This document shows, one piece after another, positions 43,403-52,564 of a stretch of DNA of 64,000 nt (within the stretch, counting starts at the first letter, position 1; every line of letters starts with the position of its first letter). The stretch lies in NCBI GenBank assembly GCA_964652825.1, contig CAZZCU010000001.1, forward strand, positions 124,001 to 188,000, in the 5' to 3' direction. The DNA comes from CAZZCU01 sp964652825. GTDB taxonomy: Bacteria > Bdellovibrionota_B > Oligoflexia > Oligoflexales > CAZZCU01. The notes under the pieces were generated by a model, which had not been told where the DNA came from, ran no database searches, and was given only the letters and a program-made list of their open reading frames with translations. Position numbers and translations under genes: made by a program.

Positions 43403-45148
43403 ATGACAACAACAAACAAAGAACTGAAGGCATGGGTAGAAGAAGTCGCCAATCTCACCAAACCAAAACACATTCATTGGTGTGACGGGTCGGAAGAAGA
43501 GATCAAAGAACTGACCGCGCAAATGCTGGCTTCTGGTGAGCTTATTGAGCTGAATCAGTCAACACATCCCAATTGTTATCTGCATAGATCAGATCCGACC
43601 GATGTTGCGCGCACGGAGCATCTGACTTTTATTTGCACGAAGAACAAAGAAGATGCGGGTCCAAACAATCAATGGATGGATCCAGCTGCTGCTCACGAGA
43701 AGGTAAATGCCTTATTCGCCGACAGTATGAAAGATCGCACTATGTACGTGGTGCCTTATGTCATGGGACCCATTGATTCGCCGTATGCGCGTTGTGGGGT
43801 TGAGGTCACTGATAGCGCGTACGTTGTGGCAAATATGCGAATCATGACGCGTATGGGCGCGCCCGCGCTTAAACGTATTGAGCGCGAAGGTAATTTTGTT
43901 CGCGGTATGCATTCAATTGGTGATCTGAGTCTGGAACATCGTTTCATCATGCATTTCCCTGAACAGGCGATGATCAAAAGTATCGGCTCCGGTTACGGGG
44001 GCAATGCATTGCTTGGCAAGAAATGCCATGCCTTGCGTATTGCAAGCTGGCAAGGACGTAGCGAAGGTTGGCTTGCGGAGCATATGCTGATCGCGGGCAT
44101 CGAAGACCCGCAAGGAAAAATCACCTATATAGCGGCGGCGTTCCCTTCGGCGTGCGGCAAAACCAATTTGGCGATGATGATTCCGCCGCCTTCGCAAAAG
44201 GGCTACAAAGTCTGGACGGTTGGCGATGATATTTGTTGGATGCACTTGGGCGACGATGGGCAGCTATGGGCCATCAATCCCGAGTCCGGTTATTTTGGGG
44301 TTGCGCCTGGTACGAGCGCGAAAACCAATCCCAATGCACTGGCGATGCTTTATCGCGATGCTATCTTCACCAATGTTGCGCTGACCAAAGACAAACAACC
44401 ATGGTGGGAGGGCCTTACTAAGGAAGTTCCTGAAGGTCTTACAGATTGGCGCGGTCGTCCTTACGATCCCGCTAACGGCCCAGCGGCACAGCCGAATTCA
44501 CGTTTCACGGTTGCCGCCGAGCGATGCAAATCCTACACCCCGAAAGCCGAAGACCCGCGTGGCGTACCGATTTCGGCGTTTATTTTTGGCGGTCGTCGCG
44601 CCGATACCACTCCTCTTGTTATGGAAGCAACTAATTGGGCGCATGGTGTGCTTATGGGTGCGGCGGTTGCATCTGAAACCACCGCGGCGGCAACCGGCAA
44701 AGTGGGTGTTGTGCGCCGTGATCCCATGGCGATGAAACCCTTTTGTGGTTACAACATGGGTGACTACTGGTCGCATTGGCTTAGCTTTGGCAAGAAATCG
44801 GATAAGCTTCCCAAGATTTTTCACGTCAACTGGTTCCGCCAGGATGCGAATGGCAAATATTTGTGGCCTGGTTTTGGTGAGAATTTGCGGGTTTTGCGTT
44901 GGATTATCGAACGCTGCGAAGGTGCTGATAAAGCCAAGCGCACGCCAATTGGTAATTTGCCTGCAGCCGATGCTATCGATGTCAGTAACTTGAATATCGA
45001 CAAATCCACTATGGAACAGTTGCTTGATGTTAATTCGGAGAAATGGCGCAAAGAATATCAGGATATCCTGGCATACTTTGATACCTATGGTGCGCGCATG
45101 CCGAAGGATTTGATTGCTGAAGCCAAACGCATTCAGGGTGAATTGTAG
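43403..45148 (+). CDS. pckG: phosphoenolpyruvate carboxykinase (GTP)
   Basis: Converts oxaloacetate and GTP to phosphoenolpyruvate, CO2 and GDP; gluconeogenic entry. The 581 residues show the GTP-enzyme P-loop FPSACGKTNLAMM (247-259), WTVGDDICWM and FIFGGRRADTTPL, and are unlike the ATP-dependent PckA. The start is ATG 43403, chosen because the family N-terminus begins there; the Shine-Dalgarno is weak. The stop is six bases from the convergent dehydrogenase gene. Confidence 0.95.
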   Translation: MTTTNKELKAWVEEVANLTKPKHIHWCDGSEEEIKELTAQMLASGELIELNQSTHPNCYLHRSDPTDVARTEHLTFICTKNKEDAGPNNQWMDPAAAHEKVNALFADSMKDRTMYVVPYVMGPIDSPYARCGVEVTDSAYVVANMRIMTRMGAPALKRIEREGNFVRGMHSIGDLSLEHRFIMHFPEQAMIKSIGSGYGGNALLGKKCHALRIASWQGRSEGWLAEHMLIAGIEDPQGKITYIAAAFPSACGKTNLAMMIPPPSQKGYKVWTVGDDICWMHLGDDGQLWAINPESGYFGVAPGTSAKTNPNALAMLYRDAIFTNVALTKDKQPWWEGLTKEVPEGLTDWRGRPYDPANGPAAQPNSRFTVAAERCKSYTPKAEDPRGVPISAFIFGGRRADTTPLVMEATNWAHGVLMGAAVASETTAAATGKVGVVRRDPMAMKPFCGYNMGDYWSHWLSFGKKSDKLPKIFHVNWFRQDANGKYLWPGFGENLRVLRWIIERCEGADKAKRTPIGNLPAADAIDVSNLNIDKSTMEQLLDVNSEKWRKEYQDILAYFDTYGARMPKDLIAEAKRIQGEL

Positions 45149-45154
45149 ATTTCT

Positions 45155-46558
45155 TTATAGAATCTTGCCCGGGTTCAAAATCCCTTTGGGATCGAACAGG
45201 TGCTTCAATTTTCTCATCCACTCGATTTCGTGAGCGGTGCGCGAAAATTTAAGGTCAGCCTTTTTCAGCAAGCCAATACCGTGTTCAGCACTGATGCTGC
45301 CGCGGTATTTGGGTAGTAAATGGAAGATGCGTTCTTCGATATTGCGACCGAGCGTATTGAACTCAGCCTTGGCCAGGGTCGGTGGCGCGATATAATTGAC
45401 ATGCAAATTACCATCGCCGATGTGGCCGAATAAAACCAATTCGATGTCGGGCGGACAAGACTCGACGATAGCATTCATCTCTGCGACAAAGTCTTTTAAT
45501 GTATCAATGGGGAGTGAAATATCATTCTTGCGCACGTGTCCATAGTTGGCCACGGATTCGCTGATATTTTCGCGCAGCGACCATAGAGCATTGAATTGCG
45601 CACTGGAATTTGCAATGACGGCGTCTTTGATAAGACCTTGTTCAAGAGCGACCGCGAGCAGTGGTTCCAATTGTGCGCCTGGGCCGCGGTCATCGCTGTC
45701 CAATTCCAATAAAACATAGAAGGAGCCACTCTCTTGAAATGGTGATGATAAGTTCGCATGATATTTCAAAACCAATTCCAGTGCGCGATGACTGAAAAAC
45801 TCAAAAGCCGTGGGCATTAAGCTGCGTAAATTGCACAACTGCACAAGTTTGGGAATATCTGCAAACGATTCGACCGCCATGCATGACAAAACCAATTCAC
45901 GCGGTCGGGGCATTAAGCGCAATACAGCTCGCGTGATAATGCCTAGCGTGCCTTCGGAACTGATAAATATCTGCTTTAGATCAACGCCCGTATTGTTTTT
46001 GCGTAGCTTGTAATTCATATCTAAAATCTCGCCGTTCGCCAGCACGACTTCGAGCCCAAGTACCTGCTCACGTGCGCCGCCGTAACGAATTAATTTCAAG
46101 CCACCGGCATTGGTGGCGATATTACCGCCGATTTGACAACTACCTTTGGAGGCAAGATCCAGGGCAAAAAAAACGCCGGCGTTCGTTGCAGCCTGTTGTA
46201 CTGCTTGGCAAGTAACTCCGGCTTGTACTTCGATGGTCATGCCGACCGGATCGATTTTCTCGATCTTATTCATACGATCGAGCGAAAGAATAATCTCGCC
46301 ACGCGTGGCAACGGCGCCACCCGCCAAGCCGGTACGTCCGCCACTTGGAATCACCGCGAGGCTATGTTCATTGCAATATTTTAAGATGGCGCTGACTTCC
46401 GCCGTGGACGCCGGAAATAACACTAACGAAGCATTCGGTGTATGGGCGGTGGTCCAATCTCGTCCGTAGATTTTCAGTTGTTCCGGCTCGTTGCTAACAT
46501 AAGCGTCGCCAACGATGCTTTTGAATGCGGAGATCTGGCTGGTGATATTTGTTTGCAT
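45155..46558 (-). CDS. FAD-linked oxidase (D-lactate / D-2-hydroxyglutarate dehydrogenase type)
   Basis: A 467-residue flavoprotein with the GlcD/DLD family layout. It has an N-terminal FAD-binding PCMH domain (IPSGGRTGLAGGAV; GGNIATNAGGLKLIRYGG) and a C-terminal FAD-oxidase domain with metal/substrate residues in HIGDGNLHVN and SAEHGIGLLK. Likely substrates are D-lactate, D-2-hydroxyglutarate or glycolate, and the exact one cannot be told. It lacks a visible Fe-S domain, so it is a single-subunit type. Confidence 0.85.
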   Translation of the reverse strand: MQTNITSQISAFKSIVGDAYVSNEPEQLKIYGRDWTTAHTPNASLVLFPASTAEVSAILKYCNEHSLAVIPSGGRTGLAGGAVATRGEIILSLDRMNKIEKIDPVGMTIEVQAGVTCQAVQQAATNAGVFFALDLASKGSCQIGGNIATNAGGLKLIRYGGAREQVLGLEVVLANGEILDMNYKLRKNNTGVDLKQIFISSEGTLGIITRAVLRLMPRPRELVLSCMAVESFADIPKLVQLCNLRSLMPTAFEFFSHRALELVLKYHANLSSPFQESGSFYVLLELDSDDRGPGAQLEPLLAVALEQGLIKDAVIANSSAQFNALWSLRENISESVANYGHVRKNDISLPIDTLKDFVAEMNAIVESCPPDIELVLFGHIGDGNLHVNYIAPPTLAKAEFNTLGRNIEERIFHLLPKYRGSISAEHGIGLLKKADLKFSRTAHEIEWMRKLKHLFDPKGILNPGKIL

Positions 46559-46849
46559 GAAACCTTGTCTTGCGGTTTTTACCGCGGATCGCCGGTATTT
46601 AAGTCACGTCACCATACGTTAGCGGTTTTTCGGGAAATCAGAAATCCAGTTCTTGCTTTTACTATAATTTTCAATAATTATCCTAATTTTTACCAATAAA
46701 ATCAAATAATTAGCACAAATTATCATTTCTATCCTCGCTCTGCCGAAGAACCCGGTAACTGGTTGGGACATGCTTCTCGATCAGATAGGAGTCCCCAAGG
46801 ACGACATCAATATTGGACTACGGTCCAGACGGTATTTAGAGGAACCGCC

Positions 46850-48319
46850 ATGATGCAAAAGTCTTTGTTTCGCAAACTACGCCTGGGAGTTTTCGCTACT
46901 ATTCTGTGGTTGCCCGGCTGTGGCACGAAAGATGTGCCGAATGTGCCGCACGGAACTGATGACGCGATGCTTGGTGAAGCTATCGATGACGTCGTTATTC
47001 CACCTGCCGAGTATACCAAAGCCGCACTTGATCTTCAGTTTCAACTTCTCGAACAACGTTCGCTGTATATGGCCGACGCCAGAAGTACTTTATATGTTAA
47101 CTTTGATGGAGCGGTTGTCGAGAAGGGCTATGGCCTCGGTCAATCGTTCATCGTCTGCGGTCGGAGCGCGACGATTCCAGTCGCCGGCTTTTCTTCTGCG
47201 GAGCGACAACAAATTCTTACGAGTGTTCAGCAGTATTTTGATAAAGCCGGCGCGGCTTTGATTGTAACGGATATTAAACCAACCTCCGGTGCGTATACGA
47301 CTATTCATGTCGGCGGAAGTTACGCAAGTTTGGGTTGCGCGGAGCGTCCCGGTGTTTTGGGAGTGGCGCCGTTCGATCGCGGTAACATGAATCCAGCAGA
47401 TGTTGGTTTTGCTTTTACAGCCCGCAACCGTGATCCTGGTCTCACCGCCGAAACTATCGCACATGAAGCAGGCCACACTTATGGTCTGGATCATGTCGAT
47501 AATCGCGAATGCCTAATGTATGCATCCAACAGCTCGGCAATCATGGGCTTTGGCACTGGTCGTGTCGTTGGTGCCGCTCGGCAACAGGTTGCGCCGGCAA
47601 TCTTACAAGCCGCGCTCGGAGCCGGAAGCTCAACTGTCGTCAGCAATCCCGTAACAGCCCCTGTTGTTCCTGGTCTGCCGAATCTTCCTAACACTAACGC
47701 CGTTGCCAACTTACCTGGCCTAGATCAGATCGCTGCGATTGGCGGCTTAATTCCTGAGCTTGAGCCCGGTCAGATTCTGGATATCTCGGCGCTCATTCCT
47801 CACCTCGGTACGTTGTTGCCTGGCGGCCAATCGGCGGTGCCGACGCTGATCGACTTCGATAAGTTGCTGACGGTGGTGCAATTAGCAGCGCAGGCAGCTA
47901 CGAATCAAGCGGTACAAAATGGCAAAAGTTTACCGACCAATGGCTCGGCGTTAGCAGGAATTTTAAATCCGAATACGATTGCGGTCGCGGGTGGTGGCTT
48001 GGCAGCGATAGCCGCACTATCTGGTCAGCCAGGTCTGGCTGCCGCCATTACCATTCTTCAGCCGCTTATTAGTGATATCGCGGCTAACAACACCAATCTG
48101 AATAATCCGAGTAATAACTTGCCGCTTGGTGCCCTGCCCGACCTTGCCGCGGCTTTAAGTATGCCAACGCAATTTGTTGATCCCACAGTCATGGTCCAAA
48201 GCCTGCATGCCCATGCTGGTGTTATAAATGCGAACTTCTCAGGATCATCGAGACAAGCGTTGCTGTCCATGCTTAAGGTTGCGTACTCACAAGCGTATCT
48301 TAGAGGTTTTTCCAACTAA
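46850..48319 (+). CDS. putative lipoprotein metalloprotease, matrixin (metzincin) type
   Basis: A 489-residue exported protein. The signal peptide ends in the lipobox LPGC, making a probable outer-membrane or periplasmic lipoprotein. Residues 205-215 hold the zinc motif H205-E-A-G-H-T-Y-G-L-D-H215, followed by a Met-turn-like segment CLMYAS at about 221. Together they give the metzincin signature HExxHxxGxxH plus Met. The C-terminal half (about 250-489) is rich in Asn, Leu, Pro and Ala, with no fold I can name. The start is chosen at 46850 because agaggaaccgcc lies just before it. A small hairpin occurs at 46814-46827 in the leader. The 291-base gap upstream is AT-rich and shows no clear promoter. 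Confidence 0.75.
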   Translation: MMQKSLFRKLRLGVFATILWLPGCGTKDVPNVPHGTDDAMLGEAIDDVVIPPAEYTKAALDLQFQLLEQRSLYMADARSTLYVNFDGAVVEKGYGLGQSFIVCGRSATIPVAGFSSAERQQILTSVQQYFDKAGAALIVTDIKPTSGAYTTIHVGGSYASLGCAERPGVLGVAPFDRGNMNPADVGFAFTARNRDPGLTAETIAHEAGHTYGLDHVDNRECLMYASNSSAIMGFGTGRVVGAARQQVAPAILQAALGAGSSTVVSNPVTAPVVPGLPNLPNTNAVANLPGLDQIAAIGGLIPELEPGQILDISALIPHLGTLLPGGQSAVPTLIDFDKLLTVVQLAAQAATNQAVQNGKSLPTNGSALAGILNPNTIAVAGGGLAAIAALSGQPGLAAAITILQPLISDIAANNTNLNNPSNNLPLGALPDLAAALSMPTQFVDPTVMVQSLHAHAGVINANFSGSSRQALLSMLKVAYSQAYLRGFSN

Positions 48320-48335
48320 TCTAAAAATTTTTCCA

Positions 48336-48375
48336 CGACTTAGATGAGGCCCCGCAAAGAGGCCTATCTAAGTCG
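48336..48375 (+). terminator. hairpin after the matrixin-like gene
   Basis: A 10-base stem (cgacttagat / atctaagtcg) continues after a one-base bulge into a 5-base stem (aggcc / ggcct) around a nine-base loop. The following bases are T-rich (ggtttggttt) but not a clean T-run. It is a probable transcription terminator 17 bases after the stop codon. Confidence 0.65.
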
Positions 48376-48460
48376 GTTTGGTTTCTGGTGCGTTCCTATG
48401 GGAGCACGGTCTTTGTGATATAATTATTCAAATATTCCTCTGATTATTGGTGCGTATCGC

Positions 48461-51328
48461 ATGTTACGAGTTCTCGTAATTCTCCTGCTCATTTTGTCAT
48501 CTTCGCTGTCATGCAAACCGCGACGATCAAATTCCGGCATTGCCTCCGGACCGCCTTGTGAGGAAGTCGCGCAGGAAGGTTGTTCGCTACCCGGTCTCGC
48601 CGAAGAATTCATGGCCAAGATGGGCAAGATCGAGTTTATCAGCGAAGCCTCACGCCAGTACGGTATCTACAAAAGTGATCATCCAGCGATCGTCGATTTA
48701 TATAATTTTGCCGCGCGTGACAACAATCGTCGCATTCAGATACGTGCTGCCGCTGTTCTCGCCGAGGTGATGTATCGCGGCAATATGCAAGCTATTGCAG
48801 TTGGCGGCAATCATTACCGCGCTCGTGATATTTTTGCGACGCTTTACCTGCGCAACAGCCGTTTTCGCGTCTGCCAAAATCCGGTCGATTGTGGACGTTT
48901 TCTGCAGGAAGTTACGGCTTTCTTCAAGCTTCCTGATGATGATCTCAATTTTGAACAGTTATTTAACAGCGTCCGCGCTGATTTGAAAAGCATGCCGCAA
49001 AGCACTTCCACCAAAATTGTGGAATTTCGCGTAGCGGCAGCTCACATCTGGCAGCGTTTTTATAAAGTCACTGGTTTTGAAAGCCTGACCGAGCAAGGAA
49101 AAACGCCTGGTGGTGAATCGGGTGCCGTTGCATCATTACGTGCGGACGCCCGAAATCTCATGGCAACGACCCGCCGCGCATATCGCGTTCACAATGATCC
49201 CAGCAAGATTAAGCAGGCGGTGGTACGCGATTTACTTGTCGGTGAATATTTGGCTCCAGTCCTGGCTCAGCGTCCCGATCTGCTTGAGGCAGGCGTGACT
49301 GTAGATAAGGCGGCTATGGGCATCGATCCCATGCGCCATCTGACCAAGGAAGAAGAAGCCTTGATTACCGAGGGTATCGATTCGGTTGTGGCGAGTCTGG
49401 CGAACACTATCGATAGCCTGGAAGTTTTGACGATTTATCTTGATCGGCTTAACAAATCAGATCCCGATCAGCTTACCGCTTGGCTACAGAGTTTACGACA
49501 AGGCGTGACGCTTTGGTACAAGAGTTACAGACCAAATGAAGTTGTCAACTATCCTGACAACGCGATTAGTCCGGTGATCGCGTCTTTGGTGCTCTCACGC
49601 TTCATGCAACAGGAAATACTCCTGCCGTTTCGCGATCAATGGGTCAAGACGTTTGAGGATATGGCGCGCAGCATACCTAGCGAAATGAAAGATCCCATGA
49701 CGTTGAACATGGTTCTGACTGAAGGTCGCAATCTTTTGAATACTGTTAACACGACGCTATCGGAGCGCCTAGGTAAAGAGCTTGGCTTTAATGCCGCGCG
49801 CATGCTTGCCAAAGAGAAATATCTTGCCCGCCAGACAGGTTTTCATTCGTGGTGGTTTCAAATCGATCGCTTTATCGTCGCCAGTATGCAGGTGGGCGCG
49901 GCTTATGGTGCGTTAGAGAAAGCGACGGCAAGTGGCGATGTATCCAAAGCAAAACGCACCGATCTTGAGAATGCGCTCAAAGCCGCCAGCGATAGTATGG
50001 CGGCCCACTGGCTGCGTTATGCTTGTTATGACTATCGCTTCGGTCAGCAGGGCTCGGCAAGTGTCACACTCCCGGAGGGTTTTGGTCCAAATACTACGAC
50101 TTCTCCCAATTGGTGTGCGGGTTGGTTTTCGGGTTATCGCAGAATTGTTGGCGTGAATCATATTCTTGGCGATGGGTTTGATGCACCCGGGGCGGACGGG
50201 CGACTAAAACTGGATAATATCTGTCGTTACCCCGACGAATCCCATCCCAACAGCTATGCTTTGGAAGCGCGTCTTCACACTTATGTCTCCAAGCTGCGTG
50301 TCAAAGAGATATGCGATGCTACCGCCATGGAGGCAACAGCAACCAGTATGCTGTTAATGCTTAATCCTACCGGTATGTTGACGCATATGTTTATCGGTCG
50401 TTTGGTTGCTGCGGGTGCGCAATTAGCCGTTAATTCGTCGATTCGCATGGGTGCGAACGTTGTCATGCAAAGCGTGGTGCGCGCCAGCTCGCACTATACT
50501 TTGAATGTCGTCATGGGCGCCGCAGTTTTTGGTTGGCTGAATAAAACTTGGTATTCATTGGCGGGCTTACAACCGTGGTGGGATACGAAGAAATCCTGGC
50601 TCGCGAATGCTTTTGGTCAGGAGTATCTTTGGGGTTTGGCTTTCTTCGCAGGTATGCCGCCTTTGCAGCGTTTAAGTAGTGCTCTTGCCACGAAAATAAA
50701 TTCCGGGCTGTATGGCTCGGCCGGAGCGAGTTTGGCGTCGAGATCGTTAATTCGTGCACCAATTGGTATGCGCGTTATCGACTTTGGTGTTCCGGTAGCA
50801 GCCGAAACGGCGGTTTTCGTACCACTTCCTTTTGTCGAGCATTGGATCATGTCACACTTTGGTGAACATACACCCGATCCTACCGTGCAACAGCTCAAGT
50901 TTGAGATCGGCGAGATTAAAACCGAAGTTCTCAGATCATTGATGATGGTTTTGTCGTTTCGTGTTGGACATGGTGCTAACGCGGTGCGACAGGATGTTCC
51001 AACTTATCGTGATTATCGCGCGAATCCCTTGCGATCGCTGCGCCGTATTTCGGAAACCCGGTTTGGCGAAGGTGAAGTGGATGCCTATATGGTTTTAGGG
51101 ATCAGTCGACATGCGAATGTCGCTCAGATCCAGCGGGCTTACGAGATGACGACTAGTTCGATGAGTGAGGCGGTTGCGCAAAATCCGGCTAAGGCACAAC
51201 AGATTCAGGCGCATATGGAATTGGTCGAAATCAGTTATCGCACCTTGCGCGATTCCGCAACTCGGGCCCGACATGATCGGGCATGGGATCAGGCTTTTGC
51301 TTCTGGTGCTTATACCTATAGGGACTAG
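48461..51328 (+). CDS. large putative lipoprotein with degenerate C-terminal J-like domain
   Basis: A 955-residue protein of unknown function. The N-terminus is a signal sequence (LVILLLILSSSLSC) with a cysteine at 18, an imperfect lipobox. The long middle is mostly helical, with hydrophobic stretches at about 615-690 and 720-810 (MLLMLNPTGMLTHMFIG, VVMGAAVFGWL, LWGLAFFAGMP) that may touch or cross a membrane. The end (about 875-945) looks like a J domain (YMVLGISRHANVAQIQRAY, then YRTLRDSATRARHDR). The HPD tripeptide needed to stimulate Hsp70 is replaced by H884-A-N886, so it is probably not an active co-chaperone. Cysteines occur near the N-terminus and at 610-620. No strong Shine-Dalgarno precedes the ATG. 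Confidence 0.65.
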   Translation: MLRVLVILLLILSSSLSCKPRRSNSGIASGPPCEEVAQEGCSLPGLAEEFMAKMGKIEFISEASRQYGIYKSDHPAIVDLYNFAARDNNRRIQIRAAAVLAEVMYRGNMQAIAVGGNHYRARDIFATLYLRNSRFRVCQNPVDCGRFLQEVTAFFKLPDDDLNFEQLFNSVRADLKSMPQSTSTKIVEFRVAAAHIWQRFYKVTGFESLTEQGKTPGGESGAVASLRADARNLMATTRRAYRVHNDPSKIKQAVVRDLLVGEYLAPVLAQRPDLLEAGVTVDKAAMGIDPMRHLTKEEEALITEGIDSVVASLANTIDSLEVLTIYLDRLNKSDPDQLTAWLQSLRQGVTLWYKSYRPNEVVNYPDNAISPVIASLVLSRFMQQEILLPFRDQWVKTFEDMARSIPSEMKDPMTLNMVLTEGRNLLNTVNTTLSERLGKELGFNAARMLAKEKYLARQTGFHSWWFQIDRFIVASMQVGAAYGALEKATASGDVSKAKRTDLENALKAASDSMAAHWLRYACYDYRFGQQGSASVTLPEGFGPNTTTSPNWCAGWFSGYRRIVGVNHILGDGFDAPGADGRLKLDNICRYPDESHPNSYALEARLHTYVSKLRVKEICDATAMEATATSMLLMLNPTGMLTHMFIGRLVAAGAQLAVNSSIRMGANVVMQSVVRASSHYTLNVVMGAAVFGWLNKTWYSLAGLQPWWDTKKSWLANAFGQEYLWGLAFFAGMPPLQRLSSALATKINSGLYGSAGASLASRSLIRAPIGMRVIDFGVPVAAETAVFVPLPFVEHWIMSHFGEHTPDPTVQQLKFEIGEIKTEVLRSLMMVLSFRVGHGANAVRQDVPTYRDYRANPLRSLRRISETRFGEGEVDAYMVLGISRHANVAQIQRAYEMTTSSMSEAVAQNPAKAQQIQAHMELVEISYRTLRDSATRARHDRAWDQAFASGAYTYRD

Positions 51329-51409
51329 CAATTGACAATTTTGGGGGTCGATGGGACCATGAACAAATTCAATCAAATCTATACCGTTGTTAAGGGCCAA
51401 GGGGTTAAT

Positions 51410-52552
51410 ATGCGTTACATCAGAGCAATAGATCTCGTTATGCTTCTTGCAGTCATGGCTGTGGTATCAGCTTGTAAAACACCGGGCAAAGGTCACTTGC
51501 TGGCAACCGGCGGTGGTGCTGGCTGGGGTGGCTGTGATTCCGTGACAACCGAATCCCGTCCGCGGCCGAACGAAAGACGGGTTGAGTCATTGCAACGTTT
51601 GCTGTCGATCAAAGAGTTTCTTTTGAAGCAAGAAGCTTCGGCTGCTGTTTTGGTTACGGAAGAAGGCGTCATGACTGGCAAAGATGCTACGGAAGTTGCG
51701 CGCGAAGCCGGGTTGAACGATCCGGCAAGTGAAGAAGCCAAGCGTTTTGAAGAACGCGCCAACAAAGGCGAGATTGTTCGTGATCGTACTACCGGTCAAA
51801 TAAAAGAAGCCGCAACATTGGCTAAAGAAAAAGCTGTGCGCATGACTTTTGGCAGTCGACTTGCCGATGCGATTGATGTTGCTCATGATTTTGTGGAGCA
51901 AGGCGGAAACAAAGCAGAGGCGATTAGTTCGCTGAAAAATATGGACATGGTGTTGCAAGAGCGCATGCGCGCGCAAGATGCGTTTGCTCAGGATGTTCAT
52001 GGCGGCAAAATCCGTCTTGATGTGGCGCTTGCTGCACTCGATCCGGCGACTATCAACGAAGCAACCTTAAAAACCAATATCGACCGGGTTATGAATGAGT
52101 ACTACAGTCGGGCTGGAGCACAGCGCGCTGTGGCTGCTGAGTTAATCGCTAAGTATCTGATCGAAGCAGAGACAAGTGCGCGGCTGGCAAATAAGGTGGC
52201 AGTTGCCGACATGTTATACGCGCGCGCTGAAACAGCAACTGGCGGTAATATTGGTCTGTTGAATAACTATCGTCTCGGGGCTTATGAGACGGCGGTTTTC
52301 AGTTCTTTGAAGAACGGTAATCCCACCCGCTCACAGGCGGCGGTGGAAGCGATGAATGCCTTTGTTTCGAGAGTCAGCTCGTCTGGTGCCACTGAGGTTG
52401 CTAAAGATGTTGCTGAGATGCGCGAGATCGCCAAGAAAGCCGTCGCGGAAATGCCTCGCAAAGAGTCATATATGAAAGCACGCGAAGCTTTAACGCGCAT
52501 GCGTATTCGGTTGGAGACAAGACCGGAATTTAAGCCACGTACGCGTATTTAA
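51410..52552 (+). CDS. putative helical lipoprotein, unknown function
   Basis: A 380-residue exported protein with the lipobox MAVVSAC (Cys22). A Gly-rich stretch (ATGGGAGWGGC) follows, then a predominantly helical, Ala/Glu/Lys-rich body with possible coiled-coil segments. I recognise no domain. The start is chosen at 51410, with gggg just upstream. An earlier in-frame ATG at 51359 would add residues before the signal and is less likely. It follows the J-like protein closely and reads in the same direction, suggesting an operon. Confidence 0.65.
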   Translation: MRYIRAIDLVMLLAVMAVVSACKTPGKGHLLATGGGAGWGGCDSVTTESRPRPNERRVESLQRLLSIKEFLLKQEASAAVLVTEEGVMTGKDATEVAREAGLNDPASEEAKRFEERANKGEIVRDRTTGQIKEAATLAKEKAVRMTFGSRLADAIDVAHDFVEQGGNKAEAISSLKNMDMVLQERMRAQDAFAQDVHGGKIRLDVALAALDPATINEATLKTNIDRVMNEYYSRAGAQRAVAAELIAKYLIEAETSARLANKVAVADMLYARAETATGGNIGLLNNYRLGAYETAVFSSLKNGNPTRSQAAVEAMNAFVSRVSSSGATEVAKDVAEMREIAKKAVAEMPRKESYMKAREALTRMRIRLETRPEFKPRTRI

Positions 52553-52564
52553 GATGGTGTTCGC

